DNA from: Sphingopyxis panaciterrae
GTDB taxonomy: Bacteria; Pseudomonadota; Alphaproteobacteria; Sphingomonadales; Sphingomonadaceae
Reading direction: 5' to 3'
Assembly: GCF_011762125.1 (NCBI RefSeq)
Contig: NZ_JAASQN010000007.1
Location: 166,438-230,437, forward strand
Length of the DNA stretch: 64,000 bases
In this document: positions 51,695-59,648 of the stretch, piece after piece
Layout of the letters: each line of letters opens with the position of its first letter
Numbering within the stretch: position 1 is the first letter of the stretch
Position numbers and translations under genes: made by a program
The notes under the pieces: generated by a model
Seen by the model: the letters and a program-made list of their open reading frames with translations, nothing else
What the model was told of the DNA's origin: nothing
Databases searched by the model: none

Positions 51695-51916
51695 TGCCAA
51701 GCCCGGACCCGTTGCCGGTTTCGTTTCTGCTCTGCTGCCTCCACCGAAAAATTTGGCGCAAAATTCGCGCCCCCCGGGCGCATCCTATCCTCTTTTCCCC
51801 GTCGAATGTCGCAAACGATATTGCATCGCGCGCAATTTATGACACTTATGTATGAAATAGATTCGCGGCGGCTCCGTCGGCGAAAAAAGGCGCGCCCGAC
51901 GGCGAGGGAGACGAAG
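51695..51916. promoter_or_regulatory. AT-richer spacer before the amidohydrolase, with two palindromes
   Basis: A 222-base gap without a gene. It contains GGCGC-AAAATTC-GCGCC and, about 50 bases later, ATTGC-ATCGCGC-GCAAT. Either could be a weak terminator after RidA or an operator for the following amidohydrolase. Confidence 0.35.
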
Positions 51917-53164
51917 ATGACGGTCACGATCCTTGAAAACGCCCGCCTGTTCGACGGCAAGGATGCCGATTGCCCGGCGGGCATGTCGGTCGCGATCGAG
52001 CGGGGCAGGATCAAGGAGGTGTCCGACCGTTCGATCGCGCTGACGGAGGCGCGCCGGATCGATGTCGGCGGCCGCACGCTGATGCCGGGACTGATCGACC
52101 TGCACATCCATGCCTATATCTCCGACGTGAATGTCCAGCGCGTCGATGCGATGGGCGCCGCGCACCGCACCGCGCACGCCGTGCGCATGCTCGGCCACGC
52201 GCTCGACTGCGGCTTCACAACGGTGCGCGACATCGGCGGCGGCGACTGGTCGCTGTGGCGCGCGATCGAGGAGGGGCTGATCCGCGGCCCGCGCTTTCTT
52301 TATGCCGGGCGCATCGTGTCGATGACCGGCGGCCACGGCGACATGCGCCCGATGAGCCACGATGGCCACAGCGAAGGCCATGGCCTCTGCCAATGCGGCC
52401 AGGTCAACAGCCTGACCGTCATCGCCGACGGTGTCGACGCCTGCATCGCGGCGGTCCGCGAGGAATATCGGCGCGGGGCGCATACGATCAAGATCATGGG
52501 ATCGGGCGGCGTCGCCTCGCCCACCGACCCGATCTGGATGAACCAGTATCGCGAGGACGAGGTCCGCGCGATCGTGAACGAATGTATCGAGCGGCGCAGC
52601 TACGCCTCGGCGCATTGCCATCCGGCCAGCGCGATCCGCCGCTGTGTCGAATTCGGCGTCCGCTGCATCGAACATGGCACGCTGATCGACGATGAAACCG
52701 CCGCCTTTGTCGCCGAACGCGGCGCCTTCATCGTGCCGACGATGGCGATCATCTTCGCGCTGCGCGAACTCGGGCCGTCGATGGGCTTCCCGCCCGAAAG
52801 CCAGGCAAAGCTCGACGAGGTCTTCGACGAAGCGCTCTCGGGCATGGACCGGATGCGGCAGGCGGGCGTCAAGATCGGCTTCGGCACCGACCTGCTCGGC
52901 GACACCTATACGCGCCAGTGCACCGAATTCACGATCCGCAGCGAAGTCTTCACCCCGATCGAAATCCTGCGCCAGGCGACCTCGATCGGCGCCGAGGTCT
53001 TGCAGATGGAAGGCGAACTCGGCTGCGTCGCGCCGGGCGCTCACGCCGACCTGATCGTCGTCGACGGCGACCCCCTGGCCGACATCGGCCTGCTGGCCCG
53101 CAACGGCGAAGCGCTGCCCCTGATCATGCGCGCGGGTGAGATCGTCAAGAACCGGCTCGACTAG
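51917..53164 (+). CDS. Prolidase/imidazolonepropionase-like amidohydrolase
   Basis: 415-residue dinuclear metal hydrolase. All ligands are visible: H63 and H65 (GLIDLHIHAY), candidate carboxylated K192 (IKIMGSGG), H233 (SAHCHP), H253 (IEHGT) and D325 (FGTDLLG). GGHGDMRPMSHDGHSEG is characteristic of the Caulobacter Cc2672-like group, members of which cut dipeptides or N-acyl residues from a C-terminal amino acid. No signal peptide, so it is cytoplasmic. GGAG lies six bases before the ATG; an earlier ATG at 51806 would add a basic, non-conserved stretch. It would complete hydrolysis of imported peptide-like products. Confidence 0.9.
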   Translation: MTVTILENARLFDGKDADCPAGMSVAIERGRIKEVSDRSIALTEARRIDVGGRTLMPGLIDLHIHAYISDVNVQRVDAMGAAHRTAHAVRMLGHALDCGFTTVRDIGGGDWSLWRAIEEGLIRGPRFLYAGRIVSMTGGHGDMRPMSHDGHSEGHGLCQCGQVNSLTVIADGVDACIAAVREEYRRGAHTIKIMGSGGVASPTDPIWMNQYREDEVRAIVNECIERRSYASAHCHPASAIRRCVEFGVRCIEHGTLIDDETAAFVAERGAFIVPTMAIIFALRELGPSMGFPPESQAKLDEVFDEALSGMDRMRQAGVKIGFGTDLLGDTYTRQCTEFTIRSEVFTPIEILRQATSIGAEVLQMEGELGCVAPGAHADLIVVDGDPLADIGLLARNGEALPLIMRAGEIVKNRLD

Positions 53165-53306
53165 GGCAGATTGCTGGAACGCGGACGCAAGGACTGCGCC
53201 CAAATAAATAGGGCGGCCTCGTTATGAGTGCCGCCCCAGTTGGGAGCCCGTCGGGGAGAGGGAGAGGACGGGCCGGAGAATTGCGGTGTTTGGCTTATGG
53301 CGTGGC

Positions 53307-53642
53307 TTAGCGTGCCGCGACCTGGCTTTCGCCTTCGGTTTCGGCGACGCCGGCGATCTTCAGCGCGGCGCGGAACTGCTTGGCGGCGGCGCGTTCATTG
53401 CCCGCTTCGCACAGCTTCTTGCCGGTCGCGACAAAGCGCTTCGCGCTGGACTTCTGGCCGGCGCTCGCGCCTTCGGCAGCGGTCGAGGCCTGGTCGGCGA
53501 GACCGGCGCAGCGATAATCGCTGCCATTTTGCGCATAAGCCGGCGAGGTCGAGGCGACGAGGCCGCCGAACGCGAGCGCCGATGCGGCGACGATGGCAAG
53601 AGCGGAGGGGAAGCGGCGGAAAGAGGAGAGCTGATAGGCCAT
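53307..53642 (-). CDS. Small periplasmic protein of unknown function
   Basis: 111 residues with a signal peptide (hydrophobic ALAIVAASALAFGGLVAS, cleavage probably after AYA near residue 32). The mature 75 residues contain two cysteines (YRCAGL and KLCEAG) and an Ala/Lys-rich, probably helical middle (ASTAAEGASAGQKSSAKRF). No domain recognised. The start agrees with an AGGAA about eight bases upstream. Divergent from the LysR gene at 53726 with a short shared promoter region. Confidence 0.75.
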   Translation of the reverse strand: MAYQLSSFRRFPSALAIVAASALAFGGLVASTSPAYAQNGSDYRCAGLADQASTAAEGASAGQKSSAKRFVATGKKLCEAGNERAAAKQFRAALKIAGVAETEGESQVAAR

Positions 53643-53687
53643 GGGAGAGGTTCCTTTCGTTTCTTTGTGCAACCTTTTTAGGTGCGC

Positions 53688-53714
53688 TTGCGCAAATAGA
53701 TAATCCTCTATAAT
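53688..53714 (+). promoter_or_regulatory. Candidate promoter for the LysR gene at 53726
   Basis: TTGCGC and TATAAT with a 15-base spacer. The expected start point is only a few bases before the TTG start codon, which has no Shine-Dalgarno, so the mRNA could be leaderless. Confidence 0.35.
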
Positions 53715-53725
53715 CTGCAAGTGCC

Positions 53726-54652
53726 TTGAAGCAGGATTTAACAATCCCCCATGGGGCGCTCGACGGGATCGAAGCTTTCCTGCGCGTCGCGGAAAGGCGG
53801 AGCTTTTCCGCCGCCGCTGCCGACCTCGGCGTCTCGCCATCGGCGATCAGCCAGACGATCAAGGGGCTCGAAGCGCGCGTCGGCGCGCCGCTGTTCATGC
53901 GCACGACCCGCAGCGTCGGCCTCACCCAGGCGGGTGAAATGTTCCTCGAGCGGGCGGCGCCCGCTTACTCAGGCCTTGCCGACGCCTATGAAGCGGCGCG
54001 CAATCTTGGCAACCGTCCCGCCGGCCGGCTGCGCATCAACCTGATGCGCGGTGCGGTTCAGCCCCTGTTCGAGCCGATCATCGCGGGCTTCTGCGAGACC
54101 TATCCCGAGATCGAACTGGAAATCTATGCCGAGGACGCGCTCGCCGACCTCAGCGCCGGCGGCTTCGACGCCGGGGTGCGCATGGGCGAATCGCTCGACG
54201 CCGACGTCATTGCCGTCCGCCTGACCGGGCCGTTTCGTTTCGTCGCGGTCGCCACCCCCGGCTATCTCGACAAGCATGGCCGTCCGGCAAGTCCTGAAGA
54301 ACTGCGTAACCATCGCTGCGTCCGCATGCGCATGGGAAGCGGCGCGCTGATGCCGTGGACTTTCGAAAAGGGGAACCGCGAGATCGAGGTCGGCGTGACC
54401 GGCCCGGTGATCGTCAACGACTTCACTGCGATGATGGTCGCTGTCCGCGCCGGGGTCGCGATGGGCATGACCGCGGAGCCGGTGGTCAAGGCGATGATCG
54501 CTTCGGGCGAACTCGAACTGGTGCTGGGCGACCATGCCTGCTCGACATCGGGCCTGTTCCTCTATTATCCCAGCCGCAAGCAGGTGATGCCCAAGCTGCG
54601 CGCCTTTATCGATTATGTGCGCGATTACCTGCCCGATGACGTGACCGGATAG
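53726..54652 (+). CDS. LysR-family regulator (AaeR/DmlR-like subgroup)
   Basis: 308 residues: helix-turn-helix LDGIEAFLRVAERRSFSAAA then GVSPSAISQTIKGLE, and an effector domain with GRLRINLMRGA and DVIAVRLTGPFRFVAVATPGYLDKHG, the usual pattern of the large LysR group that regulates small periplasmic or transport genes. The only possible in-frame start near the conserved beginning is TTG at 53726, since an in-frame stop lies at 53711. The next gene downstream, a TSUP permease, starts 124 bases later. This LysR is not closely related to the two HypT-like ones. Confidence 0.9.
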   Translation: MKQDLTIPHGALDGIEAFLRVAERRSFSAAAADLGVSPSAISQTIKGLEARVGAPLFMRTTRSVGLTQAGEMFLERAAPAYSGLADAYEAARNLGNRPAGRLRINLMRGAVQPLFEPIIAGFCETYPEIELEIYAEDALADLSAGGFDAGVRMGESLDADVIAVRLTGPFRFVAVATPGYLDKHGRPASPEELRNHRCVRMRMGSGALMPWTFEKGNREIEVGVTGPVIVNDFTAMMVAVRAGVAMGMTAEPVVKAMIASGELELVLGDHACSTSGLFLYYPSRKQVMPKLRAFIDYVRDYLPDDVTG

Positions 54653-54776
54653 CGCGCCCTGCCGACTTCGCTTGGCCCCGGAAACAAATCCCTTTGCCGC
54701 CAGCAGAAAAATTGCGCTGGCGAATCCTCCGAAAAGGCGGCAGCGAGTTGTCAACTAACCGGGTTGGGATGACATC

Positions 54777-55544
54777 ATGATAGACTTTGCGGCCATCGAC
54801 TTTTCCGCGCTGCTTCCGTTCATCCTCATCGGCTTTGCCGCCCAGCTCGTCGACGGCGCGCTCGGCATGGCGTTCGGCGTCATTTGCAACACCCTGCTCG
54901 TCGCGGTGCTCGGCGTGCCGCCGGCCGTCGCGTCGGCGCGTATCCATGTTGTCGAGGTATTCACGACCGGCGTGTCGGGGATCAGCCATCTCCTCCACCG
55001 CAATATCGAATGGACGCTGTTCTGGCGGCTGCTCATTCCCGGGGTCATCGGCGGCGTGCTCGGCGCCTATGTGCTGACGTCGTTCCATGCCGATATCGTG
55101 AAACCCTTCGTCCTCACCTATCTGGCGGCGATCGGCGTCTGGCTGCTCGTCCGCGGTCTGCTTTATCCGCCCAAGATCCAGAAACCGACGGTCATCGCGC
55201 CGCTCGGCCTCGTCGGCGGTTTCCTCGACGCCGCGGGCGGCGGCGGCTGGGGGCCGGTCGTCACGTCGAACCTGCTCGTCCAGGGCGCCGAGCCGCGCAA
55301 GGTCGTCGGCACCGTCAACAGCGTCGAATTCTTCCTGACGCTCGCCGTCTCGGCGACCTTTATCTGGAACCTCGGCATCGCCGATGTCGCCGGCGCGACG
55401 CTCGGCCTGCTGATCGGCGGCGTGCTTGCCGCTCCGCTCGGCGCCTTCATGGCGAAGCGCTTCTCGGTCAAGCTGATGCTGACGTTGGTCGGCTTCGTGC
55501 TGACCGCGACGAGCGCCTTCGGACTCTACCGCGCGCTGATGTGA
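54777..55544 (+). CDS. TSUP-family (TauE/SafE) permease
   Basis: 255-residue membrane protein with about seven to eight helices and the internal two-fold pattern of the TSUP family: FAAQLVDGALGMAFGV (first repeat) and VGGFLDAAGGGGWGPVVTSNLL (second repeat). Members export sulfite, sulfoacetate or similar anions, or import taurine-derived compounds. The LysR gene just upstream may regulate it. A family A inverted repeat follows its end. The particular anion is unknown. Confidence 0.92.
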   Translation: MIDFAAIDFSALLPFILIGFAAQLVDGALGMAFGVICNTLLVAVLGVPPAVASARIHVVEVFTTGVSGISHLLHRNIEWTLFWRLLIPGVIGGVLGAYVLTSFHADIVKPFVLTYLAAIGVWLLVRGLLYPPKIQKPTVIAPLGLVGGFLDAAGGGGWGPVVTSNLLVQGAEPRKVVGTVNSVEFFLTLAVSATFIWNLGIADVAGATLGLLIGGVLAAPLGAFMAKRFSVKLMLTLVGFVLTATSAFGLYRALM

Positions 55545-55591
55545 GACTGACGCGCTTGTGCGGGACGTCGGCTAGCGGCCGAGAGTTGCCG

Positions 55592-55696
55592 TCCCGTCCA
55601 TCGTCAGCCCGGACTTGATCCGGGGTCCCGCTTGACCTCGAAAACCGCCGGCGCCCTCAAAAAAAAGCGGGATCCCGGGTCAAGCCCGGGATGACG
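55592..55696. repeat. Intergenic inverted repeat, family A, copy 3
   Basis: Inverted orientation relative to the copies at 21491 and 31297, with arms CGTCAGCCCGGACTTGATCC... and ...TCAAGCCCGGGATGACG. The centre differs again. It lies between convergent genes, as does copy 1. Confidence 0.88.
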
Positions 55697-55747
55697 AAAA
55701 TGGGTGGTGCCTATGGCCCCTCCCCACCCCAAAGCCGCCCCTTGCCC

Positions 55748-56299
55748 TTAATTCGCCGGCTTGGTCTCGTCGATCTTGTCGACCCATTCGGGATAGAAGC
55801 TCGGCTCGCGCGCCGACCAGCCGGGTGCGGTCGCGGCGGCTTCGCTGATCGACTGGAGCAAAATCTTGCGCTTGTCGGGATGCAGGTGCGGCAGCGACGC
55901 CGCGGCGCAAAAGGCGCCGGGCAGCCACGGCCGCGCATGCGCGCCGAGCAACCGTTCGTAGAGGAAACGATAGGGCGCGAAAGCCGGAAGCCGGTCCTGC
56001 CCCAGGTCGAACGCCGACACCGCGATCAGCGGCGCCATGAAATGTTCGAGCGCGTCGAGGCCGCTATCGTCGGGAATATGCGCCCGGACATCGATCAGCC
56101 GCTGATAGACGCGCGCCTGGACGCGGATCGCGGTTTCCTCGACCATGTCGCGCGACCAGCGTGCGATCGCATCGTCGCGCTCGAGCCCGATATCGAGCGA
56201 ACGGCGGATATAGCGCTGGGTGGAGGCGGGAAAACCCGCAAATTCCTTGATCTCGGAAAGGGACAGGTCGCCTGCGGCCGGTCCAGAACGCGTCGCCAT
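55748..56299 (-). CDS. Uncharacterised helical protein
   Basis: 183 residues, predicted mainly helical, no signal peptide or membrane segment. It has an N-terminal LSLSEIKEFAGFPASTQRYIRR motif that suggests a docking or helix-turn-helix-like segment. Further on are DIGLERDDAIARWSRDMVEE, with an acidic/Arg pattern, and two tryptophans near the end (PGWS, PEWVD). I do not recognise the family. ATG 56299 is chosen because GGGAG lies seven bases before it; ATG 56305 sits inside that site. It is divergent from the KAS III gene. Confidence 0.7.
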   Translation of the reverse strand: MATRSGPAAGDLSLSEIKEFAGFPASTQRYIRRSLDIGLERDDAIARWSRDMVEETAIRVQARVYQRLIDVRAHIPDDSGLDALEHFMAPLIAVSAFDLGQDRLPAFAPYRFLYERLLGAHARPWLPGAFCAAASLPHLHPDKRKILLQSISEAAATAPGWSAREPSFYPEWVDKIDETKPAN

Positions 56300-56370
56300 G
56301 GTCATGCTCCCGCACGGCGCCCGGGGAGCCATCCCCCCGGAGGCCTGCATCTGCCAGTCTGCCACCAAAA

Positions 56371-56391
56371 TGGTTAGTGGCAGGTTAACCA
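56371..56391. promoter_or_regulatory. Inverted repeat in divergent control region
   Basis: TGGTTA-gtggcaggt-TAACCA, between the uncharacterised gene (56299) and the KAS III gene. Suitable for a dimeric repressor, about 70 bases upstream of the uncharacterised gene. Confidence 0.35.
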
Positions 56392-56457
56392 TGATGTCGG
56401 ACAATGTTCAGCTGAACCGTGGGGCGTTGCGCGATGCGGCGGCGGCGCTTAATCATC

Positions 56458-56479
56458 GTGTCTTGAAACTGTAAGACAC
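56458..56479. promoter_or_regulatory. Candidate TetR-type operator before the KAS III gene
   Basis: GTGTCTT-GAAACTGT-AAGACAC, a 22-bp perfect palindrome with 7-bp arms. It abuts the first in-frame ATG (56480) and overlaps the probable leader. Its size and arm sequence resemble sites bound by TetR fatty-acid regulators; no TetR gene is in the window. Confidence 0.5.
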
Positions 56480-56491
56480 ATGAGAGCCACC

Positions 56492-57628
56492 ATGTCGCCA
56501 GCACCGCAGCCGGTCATTTCCGCAACCGGCCTCTTCACCCCCGCCGAACGCATCTCCAACGAAGAACTTGTTGCCAGTTTTAACCAGTATGTTGCGCTGC
56601 ACAATAGGGAAAATGCGGCGGCGATCGCGGCGGGAGACGTCGCCGAACTCGCTGAATCGAGCGTCGAATTCATCGAGAAGGCGAGCGGCATCGGATCGCG
56701 CTTCGTCGTCGACAAGGCGGGCATCCTCGATCCCGCACATATGGCGCCGCGCATCGCCGAACGGAGCAACGACGACCTGTCGATCCTCGCCGAAATCGGC
56801 GTGGCCGCGGCAAAGGATGCGCTTGCCCGTGCCGGCCGCGATGCCGCCGATGTCGATGCCGTGCTGTGCGCCGCGTCGAACATGCAGCGCCCCTATCCCG
56901 CGATGGCGGTCGAGATTCAGGACGCACTCGGCATCGACGGCTTCGGCTTCGACATGAACGTCGCCTGCTCGTCGGCGACCTTCGGCATCCAGACCGCCGC
57001 CGATTATATCCGCGCGGGGCATGCGAAGAGCGTGCTCGTCGTCAACCCCGAAATCTGCTCGGGGCATCTGAACTGGCGCGACCGCGACAGCCATTTCATC
57101 TTTGGCGACGTCGCCACCGCGATCCTCGTCGAGGACAAGGATATCGCGCCGGCGGGGCATTGGGATATCCTCGGCACCAAGCTCAAGACGGTTTTTTCGA
57201 ACAATATCCGCAACAATTTCGGCTTTCTCAACCGCGGCCACGGCGGCATCGACCAGTCGGGACCGAAGAGCGACAAGCTGTTCGTCCAGGAAGGCCGCAA
57301 GGTGTTCAAGGAAGTCGTGCCGATGGTCGCGGCCATGATCGTCGAGCAGATGGAGCGGCTGGGGCTCGAAGGCGGCGACATGCGCCGCCTGTGGCTCCAT
57401 CAGGCGAACACCAACATGAACCGGCTGATCGCGCAGCGCGTGCTGGGCCATGAGGCGAGCGAGGACGAGAGCCCGACGGTGCTCGACACCTATGGCAATA
57501 CGTCGAGCGCCGGGTCGATCATCGCCTTTCACCTCAATCATGACGATATGGCGGCGGGCGATACCGGACTGATCTGTTCGTTCGGGGCGGGCTACAGCGC
57601 GGGGACGGTGTTCGTGCGCAAAACATAA
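56492..57628 (+). CDS. Beta-ketoacyl-ACP synthase III family enzyme (FabH-like)
   Basis: 378-residue thiolase-fold condensing enzyme. The catalytic triad is C159 (NVACSSATFG), H303 (LHQANTNMN) and N336 (DTYGNTSSAG). It is longer than housekeeping FabH (about 320), with an insertion near residues 35-60 (ENAAAIAAGDVAEL), as in the larger FabH-like enzymes that take medium-chain acyl-CoA. It may start a second route of fatty-acid or storage lipid synthesis. ATG 56492 follows GAGAG; ATG 56480 is possible but touches the palindrome upstream. No other fatty-acid gene is adjacent. Confidence 0.9.
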   Translation: MSPAPQPVISATGLFTPAERISNEELVASFNQYVALHNRENAAAIAAGDVAELAESSVEFIEKASGIGSRFVVDKAGILDPAHMAPRIAERSNDDLSILAEIGVAAAKDALARAGRDAADVDAVLCAASNMQRPYPAMAVEIQDALGIDGFGFDMNVACSSATFGIQTAADYIRAGHAKSVLVVNPEICSGHLNWRDRDSHFIFGDVATAILVEDKDIAPAGHWDILGTKLKTVFSNNIRNNFGFLNRGHGGIDQSGPKSDKLFVQEGRKVFKEVVPMVAAMIVEQMERLGLEGGDMRRLWLHQANTNMNRLIAQRVLGHEASEDESPTVLDTYGNTSSAGSIIAFHLNHDDMAAGDTGLICSFGAGYSAGTVFVRKT

Positions 57629-57637
57629 AACCACATT

Positions 57638-57725
57638 GTGTACCCCCGCGAAGGCGGGGGTCCATCTCCGGTGGGCGCCATTTTGAGCCGGCGGGAGATG
57701 GGTCCCCGCCTTCGCGGGGACACAC
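57638..57725. repeat. Intergenic inverted repeat, family B, copy 2
   Basis: Outer arms GTGTACCCCCGCGAAGGCGG and its inverse at 57703-57725, with inner arms ATCTCCG/CGGGAGAT. It lies between the convergent KAS III and ChaA-type genes, where it could serve as a terminator. Confidence 0.9.
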
Positions 57726-57745
57726 GGCCAAAAAAGGCCGATGCG

Positions 57746-58834
57746 TTACGGCACGAAGGTCGTGAACAGGTAGATCGCGAACAGCATCAGGTGGATCACC
57801 CCCTGCAGCACCGTGGTGCGGCCGTTCGCCAGCGTCTGCACCGACACGATCAGCGACAGGAACAGCAGCACGGTCGACTTGGCGTCGAGGCCGAGGCTGA
57901 TCGGCAGGTCGGTCATGATCGACAGGATCGCGACCGCCGGGATGGTGAGCCCGATCGTCGCCAGCGCCGAGCCGAGCGCGAGGTTGAGGCTGGTCTGCAG
58001 GCGGTCGGCCTTGGCCGCGCGGACCGCGGCAAGCCCTTCGGGCGCGAGGATGAGCGCCGCGATCAGCACGCCGAGCACCGCGGGCGGTGCGCCCCAATCA
58101 GCGAGGAGTGCACCCATCACCGGCGACAAATTCTTTGCGAGCAGGACGACCGCGAACAGGCTGGCAAGCAGCAGCACGCTCGAAATCGCGGTGCGCTGGA
58201 CGCTCGGCGGCGCGGCGTGCGCGTCGGGCACACCGTCGCCGTCGGCATCGCCGTCGGGAAGGAAATAGTCGCGGTGCCGCACCGTCTGCACCAGCGCGAA
58301 GGTCGCGTAGAGGATCAGCGACACCGCCGCGACGAAGCCGAGCTGCGTCGCCGAATAAAAGGGCCCGGGTACGCTCGAGGTGAAATTGGGGAGCACCAAA
58401 GTCACCACCGTCAGCACCGTCAGCGTCGCCAGCGCCGCGCCGATCCCGGTGCGCTGGAACCTTTGCTCGTGATGGCGGATGCTGCCCGCGAGCAGGCACA
58501 GGCCCATCAACAGATTCAGGATCACCATCACCGCCGCGAACACCGTGTCGCGCGCCAGCGTCTGCGCCTTTTCGGGTTCGGCCTGCATCAGCGTCAGGAT
58601 CAGCCCGACCTCGATCACCGTCACCGCGAGCGCGAGGATCAGCGTCCCGAACGGTTCGCCGACGCGGTGCGCGATGACCTCGGCATGGTGAACCGCCGCG
58701 ACGACCGCGCCCATCAGAATGAATGCGACCATCCATGCGTTGAGCGGCATCGCAAGGCTCGCCATCGCGGCAACGAAGCCGAGGATCGGGAAAAGATCAT
58801 TGGTGCGGTCGGCGAGGCGGAGTTTCGATGTCAT
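57746..58834 (-). CDS. Calcium/proton exchanger (ChaA-like)
   Basis: 362-residue inner-membrane cation/proton antiporter with about 11 helices. The two alpha-repeat motifs are VIAHRVGEPFGTLILALAVTVIEV (about 51-74) and APEGLAAVRAAKADRLQTSLNLALGSALATIG (about 270-300). The central acidic loop includes DGDADGDGVPD, a calcium-site-like stretch rich in aspartate. The ATG at 58834 gives the conserved beginning; a longer frame runs back over the promoter of the gene. It is the only gene between KAS III and hisF, with no functional partner. Confidence 0.9.
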   Translation of the reverse strand: MTSKLRLADRTNDLFPILGFVAAMASLAMPLNAWMVAFILMGAVVAAVHHAEVIAHRVGEPFGTLILALAVTVIEVGLILTLMQAEPEKAQTLARDTVFAAVMVILNLLMGLCLLAGSIRHHEQRFQRTGIGAALATLTVLTVVTLVLPNFTSSVPGPFYSATQLGFVAAVSLILYATFALVQTVRHRDYFLPDGDADGDGVPDAHAAPPSVQRTAISSVLLLASLFAVVLLAKNLSPVMGALLADWGAPPAVLGVLIAALILAPEGLAAVRAAKADRLQTSLNLALGSALATIGLTIPAVAILSIMTDLPISLGLDAKSTVLLFLSLIVSVQTLANGRTTVLQGVIHLMLFAIYLFTTFVP

Positions 58835-58883
58835 GGGGCTTCTATTGCAGCCCCCTTCCGGCATGACCACCCCCGCGCGGGAT

Positions 58884-59648
58884 TTAATGTGCGCGTACGG
58901 GCAATCCGGCGGCGGCAAGTCGCGCATGCGCCTCGGCGATCGTCGCTTCGCCGAAGTGGAAGATGCTCGCCGCGAGCACCGCACTGGCATGGCCTTCGAC
59001 GATCCCCGCGACGAGATGGTCGAGGTTGCCGACCCCGCCCGATGCAATCACCGGCACGCGAACCGCATCGGCGATCGCGCGGACGAGCGCGAGGTCGTAA
59101 CCGTCCTTGGTGCCATCGCGGTCCATGCTGGTGACGAGCAATTCGCCCGCGCCGAGTTCGGCGAGGCGGACGGCATGCGCGATCGCATCGATGCTGGTCG
59201 GCTTGCGCCCGCCGTGCGTGAAAATTTCCCAGCGGCCGTCTTCGACGCGGCGCGCATCGATGCTGCCGACGGCGCACTGGCTGCCGAAACGGTCGGCGAT
59301 ATCGGCGACGAGTTCGGGCCGCGCGACCGCGGCGCTGTTCACCGCGACCTTGTCGGCGCCCGCGAGGAGCAGCGCGCGGGCATCGTCGGCGCTGCGCACG
59401 CCGCCGCCGACGGTCAGCGGCATGAAGCAGACCTCGGCAGTGCGGCTCACCATGTCGAGCAGGGTGCCGCGTCCCTGGTGGCTCGCGCTGATATCGAGGA
59501 AGCAGAGTTCGTCGGCCCCCGCCGCATCATAGGCGCGCGCGGCCTCGACCGGATCGCCGGCATCGCGCAGATCGACGAAATTGACGCCCTTGACGACGCG
59601 TCCGTCGGCGACGTCGAGGCAGGGAATGACGCGAACGCGGACGGTCAT
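58884..59648 (-). CDS. hisF: Imidazole glycerol phosphate synthase, cyclase subunit
   Basis: 254-residue TIM barrel. It joins ammonia from HisH to PRFAR, giving imidazole glycerol phosphate and AICAR. RVIPCLDVADGRVVKG with catalytic Asp11-equivalent, FLDISASHQGR, and VIASGGVGNLDHLV (phosphate loop) are present. Length is normal. It follows hisA with a four-base overlap; it is the last of the hisB-H-A-F run. Confidence 0.97.
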   Translation of the reverse strand: MTVRVRVIPCLDVADGRVVKGVNFVDLRDAGDPVEAARAYDAAGADELCFLDISASHQGRGTLLDMVSRTAEVCFMPLTVGGGVRSADDARALLLAGADKVAVNSAAVARPELVADIADRFGSQCAVGSIDARRVEDGRWEIFTHGGRKPTSIDAIAHAVRLAELGAGELLVTSMDRDGTKDGYDLALVRAIADAVRVPVIASGGVGNLDHLVAGIVEGHASAVLAASIFHFGEATIAEAHARLAAAGLPVRAH

